Shown one piece after another: positions 14,790-19,729 of a stretch of 19,729 bases of DNA (its first letter is position 1; each line of letters opens with the position of its first letter). A program made the position numbers and the translations under genes. A model generated the notes under the pieces. That model searched no databases. It had not been told where the DNA came from and saw only the letters and a list, made by a program, of their open reading frames with translations. This stretch comes from Clostridia bacterium (GTDB lineage: Bacteria; Bacillota_A; Clostridia; UBA1212; UBA1255), in contig JAFWZH010000120.1 in NCBI GenBank assembly GCA_017522515.1, forward strand, positions 1-19,729, written 5' to 3'.

Positions 14790-15583
14790 ATCAATGACTC
14801 TAAATATAATTTGTGATTACAATTAATTAGGTATATAGTTTCAATTTCCTCTTCTGTTAACTTGAAATCCCATATATCTGAATATTGCCTTATTCGTTCT
14901 GAATTTTTAGATGTAAAAACAGGAACAGCCCCGGTGTCAATATGCCATCTGAGAATTACTTGTCCAACATTCTTGTTGTATTTCCCGGCAATAGACTTTA
15001 CAGATTCGTTATCCCTGATTAATGGATGCATCTTGCATAATGGCGAGTAATCCTGCAATGTTATATTATTATCAACACACCATTCCGCTTCTTCTCTAAA
15101 TGCATTCAATGGATGTCTTTCTATCTGTATAGTGTCAGGAAAAATTCCCTCTGAGCTTAGTTTCTTAAGATGCCTAATCCTTAAGTTGCATATTCCAATC
15201 TCTTTTGCTATACCTTCATTTTTTAACTTTACAAGGGCATTCCAAGTGTCATAAAGGTAATTCAGTACCGGCCAGTGAATAAGCAAACAGTCAATGTATT
15301 CTATCCCCATTTCTTTTAGTTTGCCCTTGAAATATTCAGCGATATGCCCATTATACATGTGTATAGGGTCGATTTTTGTTTGAATATAATAATCGTCCCT
15401 TGCTATTCCTAATCTTGTAGCGGCTCTTTTTACAGCTTCGCTAATAAGGGTTTCTGTCTTATAACTTGGTGCGCTGTCAAATGAGGTTATGCCGCATTCT
15501 AGCGCCGCAGTGCAAACATCAGTAAGTCCTTGGATGCTCTTATATGAAGAGAGACCTGAACCGAATATCAATTTCTTTCTCAT
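14774..15583 (-). CDS. Aldo/keto reductase
   Basis: A 269-aa NADPH-dependent reductase of the AKR superfamily ((beta/alpha)8 barrel), reducing an aldehyde or ketone to an alcohol. The catalytic tetrad is complete: D36 and Y41 in FDSAPSY, K70 in IQTK, H103 in LLIHWP. Later segments ICNLRIRHLKKL, IQIERHPL and a C-terminal FTSKNSERIRQ match the usual substrate and NADPH-phosphate binding regions. Length is slightly short but normal for the bacterial diketogulonate-reductase type. Its ATG overlaps the flippase stop (ATGA, 4 nt), and its end overlaps the next gene by 16 nt. In this operon it probably reduces a carbonyl in a sugar or side group; the substrate is unknown. Confidence 0.92.
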   Translation of the reverse strand: MRKKLIFGSGLSSYKSIQGLTDVCTAALECGITSFDSAPSYKTETLISEAVKRAATRLGIARDDYYIQTKIDPIHMYNGHIAEYFKGKLKEMGIEYIDCLLIHWPVLNYLYDTWNALVKLKNEGIAKEIGICNLRIRHLKKLSSEGIFPDTIQIERHPLNAFREEAEWCVDNNITLQDYSPLCKMHPLIRDNESVKSIAGKYNKNVGQVILRWHIDTGAVPVFTSKNSERIRQYSDIWDFKLTEEEIETIYLINCNHKLYLESLICPGF

Positions 15584-17109
15584 CTTTTTAAAATTTTTCT
15601 AACCAATCCATTAACAATGCTATCCCTCTCATTCTTTGTCATTCCAAGGTAAAGTGTAGCCAGTGCAACTGATGCTACCGATGTGAATCCTACAGCGATA
15701 AATCTCAATATGCCCGGTTCTAAAATGAAATATACGATAATTGGCATGATGATTGCAGCAATAGTTGTAGTTGTTATGGGTATGAAAACATTCGTCATGT
15801 ACATGCTGCATTTTAGTCCAATCATATTTTCCATAAGGAACATTCTTGCAATAAGAACAACAATCTTAATTATAATATATGTATAATATGCATATTCAGG
15901 AACAGAGCCTAATGCGAAGAAACACCACGTCAATGGAAACTCTAATATCCCAATGGAAGTAATTGTCAATGAATACCTTTTGAGTTTTCCGGTTGCTATA
16001 CATGCGGTGTATCCCGAATTTCCGATACAGTCACACATGCCCATTATCAATGATAATTGTACAAACGCAACAGCATGAGCCGGCACTTCAACCAGCCACA
16101 CACTTAAAATCTGTTCAGTCTCAATTATAATAGGTAATGCGAGGAGCAACATTGAAAAATAGGAAAATTTTGCACCGCGGCATACTAGCTTGTGCATGCC
16201 TGGCAGATCTCCATTTGCATAGCTCTTGGTTATCTGAGGATTGAGTGCTGTAGTGAAGCTGTTTACAAACTGAAGAACCGCATGCTCTACCTGCGTGGCA
16301 ATGCCGCGTGCGGCATTAACCGCGACACCAAAATAAATATTTATGAGCATGTTTACACCTTGGTTGTTCAAGATGAATGCAGAGTTGTTAAAGAAACTCC
16401 ATCCCGAAAAGCCTATCATTTCCTTAAAAATGCCTTTGTCAAATCCCCAACTTGTACGGCTCTCTTCAAAATTGCGATGGCAATATACTGCATAGATTAT
16501 TCTTATAAGCAATGCAAGAATGAGCATCAATATTGCATAAAAAACAAGATTGTCTATTGGGGATGCCATTACAGCATAGCATATTGCTAATTTTACCACA
16601 GACTCAAATATGCTGATGTATGCGAAGGCACTCATGTGCTCATGGGCTATGATGCATGCATTGTATGGCACTGAAAGAAGGTTGATACAGAATGTTAGGA
16701 CTGAACAGTGTAAAACCCAACGGGCTGCATTGAGACGTTCTGGGGGTATCTGCATTTCTGCCTCCATGAACCATAGTCCAACAAATTCTGTTAAAACAGC
16801 AACAATAACTGCTATTGCAATCTGGATTGTGACGCTTGTAGAAAAGATACGTTTAAGGCGTTCTTTGTTTCCGCTTCCAATTTCAAAAGTAATGAATCTG
16901 CTGATTGCCGTACTTAAGGACGACGAGATTACAGAGAACATCGCAACTATTCCGCCTACAACTTGGTATATGCCATAATCGTCCACGCCTAATGCCTCAA
17001 GTATTACACGGCTAGTGTAGAGAGATATGAACATAACAAACAAGGTGCGTATATACAGCATCGCAGTGTTCTTGGCTATTCTTTTGTTGTTTTGAGCGCT
17101 ATTTGACAT
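15580..17109 (-). CDS. Wzx-like polysaccharide flippase
   Basis: A 509-aa polytopic protein with about 12-14 hydrophobic segments, of the MOP/MATE-like exporter superfamily (polysaccharide biosynthesis type). It begins NNKRIAKNTAMLYIRTLFVMFISLYTSRVIL (about 7-37), with the typical first helix, followed by LGVDDYGIYQVVGG (40-53), a hallmark of this family. A mid-protein GFSGWSFFNNSAFILNNQGVNMLIN block matches the seventh-helix region. It would flip the undecaprenyl-PP-linked repeat unit to the periplasm. First gene of the nine-gene operon; it ends with a 4-nt overlap onto the aldo/keto reductase start. Confidence 0.92.
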   Translation of the reverse strand: MSNSAQNNKRIAKNTAMLYIRTLFVMFISLYTSRVILEALGVDDYGIYQVVGGIVAMFSVISSSLSTAISRFITFEIGSGNKERLKRIFSTSVTIQIAIAVIVAVLTEFVGLWFMEAEMQIPPERLNAARWVLHCSVLTFCINLLSVPYNACIIAHEHMSAFAYISIFESVVKLAICYAVMASPIDNLVFYAILMLILALLIRIIYAVYCHRNFEESRTSWGFDKGIFKEMIGFSGWSFFNNSAFILNNQGVNMLINIYFGVAVNAARGIATQVEHAVLQFVNSFTTALNPQITKSYANGDLPGMHKLVCRGAKFSYFSMLLLALPIIIETEQILSVWLVEVPAHAVAFVQLSLIMGMCDCIGNSGYTACIATGKLKRYSLTITSIGILEFPLTWCFFALGSVPEYAYYTYIIIKIVVLIARMFLMENMIGLKCSMYMTNVFIPITTTTIAAIIMPIIVYFILEPGILRFIAVGFTSVASVALATLYLGMTKNERDSIVNGLVRKILKR

Positions 17110-17139
17110 ATTCTTTTTTTCATTCTATTCCCTTATGCG

Positions 17140-17147
17140 CAAATGTA
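17140..17147 (-). promoter_or_regulatory. Candidate -7 box of the polysaccharide operon
   Basis: On the minus strand this reads TACATTTG, a match to TAnnTTTG, 30 nt upstream of the flippase ATG. No TTG is present at 19-21 nt upstream, so either the -33 element is degenerate or activation needs a regulator. Confidence 0.45.
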
Positions 17148-17525
17148 GGCATGAGGGGTGGAATCTTGGGGTTGCATTAGTTATTATTCTCTCCTGTACG
17201 CCTCATGAACTCTTTTACCACACATGTTATTCTATAGTCTCAATGCGTGTTACACATACAAGCATTACAGATTTCATCTTCTTAGCTTAATGATTGGTAT
17301 TTAATATTTATTGGCCGTAATGTTTGCCTTAATAAACTATTATTTACGACTTTCCATCACCGTACCTACTATTATGCAAAAATAAAAACATTTATTTACA
17401 ATAGCAAACTATAGGTGATTTCTTTTTCAATGCATTATGTATTTATTTTATTTATTTTATCTTAGTTATACTCAGACGGTTTGCCAATCGTTTGGCTCAG
17501 TAGAAATTTAAGTTTGGAAAAATAA

Positions 17526-17553
17526 GGCGGGCATGCCTTGTGACATGCCCGCC
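17526..17553. terminator. Bidirectional hairpin terminator
   Basis: GGCGGGCATG (17526-17535) and CATGCCCGCC (17544-17553) form a perfect 10-bp GC-rich stem with an 8-nt loop. The plus side continues into CTTTTTATTCTTTT and the minus side into TTATTTTTCC. Most likely it ends minus-strand transcripts that come from the ATPase gene and cross the repeat array. Confidence 0.8.
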
Positions 17554-17570
17554 AGTCTGCTTTTTATTCT

Positions 17571-17858
17571 TTTCGCAGTTTAGAACTGCTTTGCAAATAT
17601 AGCAACAAACGAGCGAGAAATATCAAGCTTGCTTGAATATTTTTCACAGCGAGTGCAGACTATATTCGCGGTTTACCGCAAATATAGCAACAAACGAGCG
17701 AAAAAAACAACAAGCTTGCTTGAATATTTTTCACAGCGAGTGCAGTCTGTGTTCGCGCGTAGCGCAAATATAGCAACAAACGAGCGAAAAAAACAACAAG
17801 CTTGCTTGAATATTTTTCACAGCGAGTGCAGTCTGTGTTCGCGCGTAGCGCAAATATA
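17571..17858. repeat. Tandem array of an 85-86-bp hairpin repeat (left side of the ATPase gene)
   Basis: The marker CAAACGAGCG starts at 17606, 17691 and 17777, so periods are 85 and 86. Each unit has CAACAAACGAGCG, hairpin 1 around CAAGC-TT-GCTTG, the segment CAGCGAGTGCAG, hairpin 2 and GCAAATATA. Hairpin 2 occurs in three forms: GCAGTT-TAG-AACTGC (17575-17589), GCGG-TTTA-CCGC (17668-17679) and GCGC-GTA-GCGC (17755-17765). Units 2 and 3 are almost identical. The array lies just downstream of the ATPase gene. Confidence 0.95.
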
Positions 17859-17929
17859 ACCAAGAAATGTGGCGTCTTGTTCTTGTGTTGACAATATTTA
17901 ACCATAGTATTCTTGGAAAGATTCCAGTT

Positions 17930-19510
17930 TCAGCCCTGAGCCGTGATGGTATTGCCGGGCTTTTGTATTATTTCCCACTCCTTTATGTTGCGTGTTGTCT
18001 TGTCTATGCTTGCGCCTATTTCTATTATCTGCCTTCCGTCTGTGGCGAATGGGAGGGAGTAGTCCTTGTTCTCTATCTGCTCAATGGCCTGCTGCGCTGT
18101 GCCGCTGAACTTGAGTTCTATGATGTAGAGGTAGTCCTTTGTGCCTATGAGCAGATCTATGCGCCCGTTCAGGGTGCGGTATTCGGCCTGGACGTAGAAG
18201 CCCATGAGCTTGGTGATGATGTACATCACGTTCTGGTAGTGGTTCTCTAAGTCTTTCACTATATCGTAGGGCGTGCCGGACATAAGGCTCTGGAACTGCT
18301 GCATGAACTCTTGGGCCTTACCACTCTCAACGCTCGTAACGAACTTGCTAATCAGAGACTGTGTCTGCTTTTCCTTTATCCTTGTGTAGAAGGGGAGAAG
18401 GAAGTTTATGAAGCCTGCCTTAACCTCTTCGTTGGGGTAGTCGAGCGTGTAGAGACCGAAACGGCTGTCGTAGTCCACAATTGTAAGGTATCCGCTTTGG
18501 TAGAGTACGGGTATAGGGTCGATGCTGTCTACATGAACGCTGTTGAGCTGGTCTTCGCTTGCTGTGTAGTCACTGAGTTCCTCTATGTTGAATCCTGACT
18601 TCTTTATCAGCTCAACGAGGTAGGTGGGGGTGCCGGTGTTGAACCAATAGGTGCCGTAGGTGCGTTTTGCCAATGTGTTGAGCAGGCTGAATGGATTATA
18701 TATTCCTACGCTTTTTTTACGGTCAAAGCAGTAGCCGTCGTAATTCGCCTTGAGCTGCGCGTAAGCTTCATCCTTTGTCTGGCCGTTGGCGGCTGCAAGT
18801 TCTCCAACCTCCTTGTCAAAGACTGCGTGAAGCTCGTCCTCGGTTATTCCGCAGATATTGTGGAATGCAGTTCCCAATGATATGTCGTCAAGGTTGTTCA
18901 GGTCGCTGAAGACGCTTACCTTGCCGAATTTGGTCACTCCGGTGAGGAGTGCGAACTTAAGGTCGGCGTCGGCGCTCTTGAGAACTCCGTAGAAGGCCTT
19001 GAGCATGCTGCGGAACTCGTTCTGGAGCGGTTCGTTGCCTATTGCCTGGAGTATTGGCTTGTCGTATTCGTCAATGAGGACAACCACGTTGCGGCCGGTC
19101 TTTTCCTTGGCGGCGCGGATAACGGCGCGGAAACGCTGCGACAGACTCACATTCCCGCTCTCTTTTGAACCGTATTCATCCTCCCACTGGCGCAGATAGG
19201 TTTGAAGTATATTGTCAAGTTCATCAGCACAGCTGTATTTCTCGGCGTTGAGGTCGAGGTGCATCACCGGGTATTTGTACCAGTCCTTCTCTAGATTTTC
19301 AATTGCAAGACCTTTGAAAAGTTCTCTCTTGCCAGTGAAGTAGGCCTCAAGGGTGGAGAGAAGGAGGCTCTTTCCGAAACGGCGCGGACGGCTGAGAAAG
19401 TATACGCAGCCTTCCTTTACAAGCTTGTATATGAGCGCTGTCTTGTCAACATATACAAATCCCTCGTTGCGGAGATTCTCAAAGTTCTGCTTGCCTATAG
19501 GGTATATCAT
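17930..19510 (-). CDS. AAA-ATPase_like / PD-(D/E)XK nuclease-like protein
   Basis: A 526-aa protein with an N-terminal AAA-ATPase_like domain (PF09820) and a C-terminal PD-(D/E)XK nuclease-like domain (PDDEXK_9, PF08011). Walker A is RPRRFGKSLLLS (41-52), Walker B LIDEYD (145-150), followed by ALLTGVTKFGK (187-197). The nuclease core is GRIDLLIG...YIIELKF with D452, E465 and K467 in D-(X)n-ExK order, so both sites look intact. The start at 19510 (MIYPIGKQNFENL, the usual family start) is chosen. The frame runs on to 19561, but only by reading through the flanking repeat. This family is present in many copies in Bacteroidales genomes; its function is not established. It is bracketed by two related repeat arrays and looks less AT-rich than the polysaccharide genes. 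Whether it acts in defence, mobility or something else is unknown. Confidence 0.92.
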   Translation of the reverse strand: MIYPIGKQNFENLRNEGFVYVDKTALIYKLVKEGCVYFLSRPRRFGKSLLLSTLEAYFTGKRELFKGLAIENLEKDWYKYPVMHLDLNAEKYSCADELDNILQTYLRQWEDEYGSKESGNVSLSQRFRAVIRAAKEKTGRNVVVLIDEYDKPILQAIGNEPLQNEFRSMLKAFYGVLKSADADLKFALLTGVTKFGKVSVFSDLNNLDDISLGTAFHNICGITEDELHAVFDKEVGELAAANGQTKDEAYAQLKANYDGYCFDRKKSVGIYNPFSLLNTLAKRTYGTYWFNTGTPTYLVELIKKSGFNIEELSDYTASEDQLNSVHVDSIDPIPVLYQSGYLTIVDYDSRFGLYTLDYPNEEVKAGFINFLLPFYTRIKEKQTQSLISKFVTSVESGKAQEFMQQFQSLMSGTPYDIVKDLENHYQNVMYIITKLMGFYVQAEYRTLNGRIDLLIGTKDYLYIIELKFSGTAQQAIEQIENKDYSLPFATDGRQIIEIGASIDKTTRNIKEWEIIQKPGNTITAQG

Positions 19511-19527
19511 AACCGTGGGGTTTAACG

Positions 19528-19729
19528 TTTGCAAATATAGTAACAAACGAGCGAGAAACATGAAGCTTGCTTCAATGTTTCTTACAGCGAGTGCAGTCTA
19601 TGTTCGCGCGTAGCGCAAATAAGTAACAAACGAGCGAGAAACATGAAGCTTGCTTCAATGTTTCTTACAGCGAGTGCAGACTATGTTCGCGCGTAGCGCA
19701 AATAAGTAACAAACGAGCGAGAAACATGA
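19528..19729. repeat. Tandem array of an 83-bp hairpin repeat (right side of the ATPase gene)
   Basis: CAAACGAGCG starts at 19544, 19627 and 19710, giving an exact period of 83. The array runs off the right end of the window. Units share AACAAACGAGCGAGAAA, CAGCGAGTGCAG and TTCGCGCGTAGCGCAAATA with the left array, but hairpin 1 is GAAGC-TT-GCTTC within AAACAT...ATGTTT instead of CAAGC-TT-GCTTG within AAATAT...ATATTT. Copies within this array are nearly identical to each other. Confidence 0.95.
19532..19539 (-). promoter_or_regulatory. Candidate -7 box of the ATPase gene, inside the repeat
   Basis: On the minus strand this reads TATATTTG (TAnnTTTG), 21 nt upstream of the chosen ATG. It belongs to the repeat's own GCAAATATAG segment. 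No TTG lies 19-21 nt upstream; the sequence there reads CATG. The repeat may therefore supply part of the promoter. Confidence 0.4.

Larger units (their letters stand above)
17110..17570. other. Gene-free AT-rich upstream region of the polysaccharide operon
   Basis: About 460 nt without a convincing gene on either strand. It holds the candidate -7 box at 17140-17147 and the hairpin terminator at 17526-17553. The middle is AT-rich with long T/A runs around 17370-17460 and short inverted sequences such as GCATGAGG (17149-17156) and CCTCATG (17203-17209). No tRNA, riboswitch or UpxY/UpxZ-type regulator gene, which often heads Bacteroides capsule operons, is seen. Confidence 0.5.

Noticed and set aside
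17571..17858. CRISPR array
   Set aside because: The full 85-86-bp unit is repeated without variable spacers, and no cas genes are present. It is a tandem hairpin repeat.
17867..18250. 127-codon plus-strand open frame
   Set aside because: It is antisense to the nuclease domain of the ATPase gene, whose motifs clearly fix the coding strand.
19511..19561. 17-residue N-terminal extension of the ATPase protein
   Set aside because: It is translated from the flanking repeat and would include the candidate -7 box. Family members usually start at MIYPIG-like sequence.

Overview
The window looks like a chromosomal segment of a gut-type Bacteroidales bacterium (phylum Bacteroidota; genus not resolved). 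The evidence is a Bacteroidetes-type 5S rRNA, several promoters of the Bacteroidetes form (TTG or TTTG, about 19-20 nt, then TAnnTTTG), genes without clear Shine-Dalgarno sites, and families typical of the group: BspA-like leucine-rich repeats, EpsG-type polymerase, PF14907 nucleotidyltransferase, and AAA-ATPase_like/PDDEXK_9 proteins.

Layout. (1) 1-653: the end of an rRNA operon, with an intact 5S gene and terminator, two truncated 5S 3'-end copies in a degenerate tandem repeat, and a gene-free stretch with a short direct repeat and a decayed copy of the repeat family found at the right end. (2) 654-1748 (-): an orphan PF14907-type nucleotidyltransferase. (3) 1986-5449 (+): a tail-fibre-like module. 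Two 193-aa paralogues flank a 612-aa protein with three pyocin-knob-like domains, a coiled coil and a BspA-like LRR tip. The long gene is separated from a 62-aa gene by 13.8 copies of a 14-bp tandem repeat. No capsid, terminase or tail-sheath genes are visible. (4) 5594-5866 (+): a small orphan acidic protein with a strong promoter, then a structured intergenic stretch and a 15-bp hairpin between convergent genes. (5) 6137-6841 (-): a WecG/TagA/CpsF glycosyltransferase with its own promoter.

(6) 7085-17109 (-): a tight nine-gene surface-polysaccharide operon. In transcription order it encodes a Wzx-like flippase, aldo/keto reductase, small membrane protein of unknown function, MenD-like ThDP enzyme, polysaccharide pyruvyl transferase, GT2, EpsG-like polymerase, GT4 and TupA-like ATP-grasp protein. 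Together they could assemble, decorate (pyruvyl, possibly aminoacyl and a ThDP-made group), flip and polymerise a repeat unit. The initiating sugar-phosphate transferase and export/chain-length proteins are not in the window.

(7) 17110-19729: a gene-poor stretch, a bidirectional hairpin terminator, then an AAA-ATPase/PD-(D/E)XK gene (-) bracketed on both sides by tandem arrays of an 83-86-bp repeat. The repeat carries two hairpins whose stems differ by compensatory changes between copies. This bracketed gene is the most unusual structure in the window. The 14-bp tract and the tail-fibre module come next.
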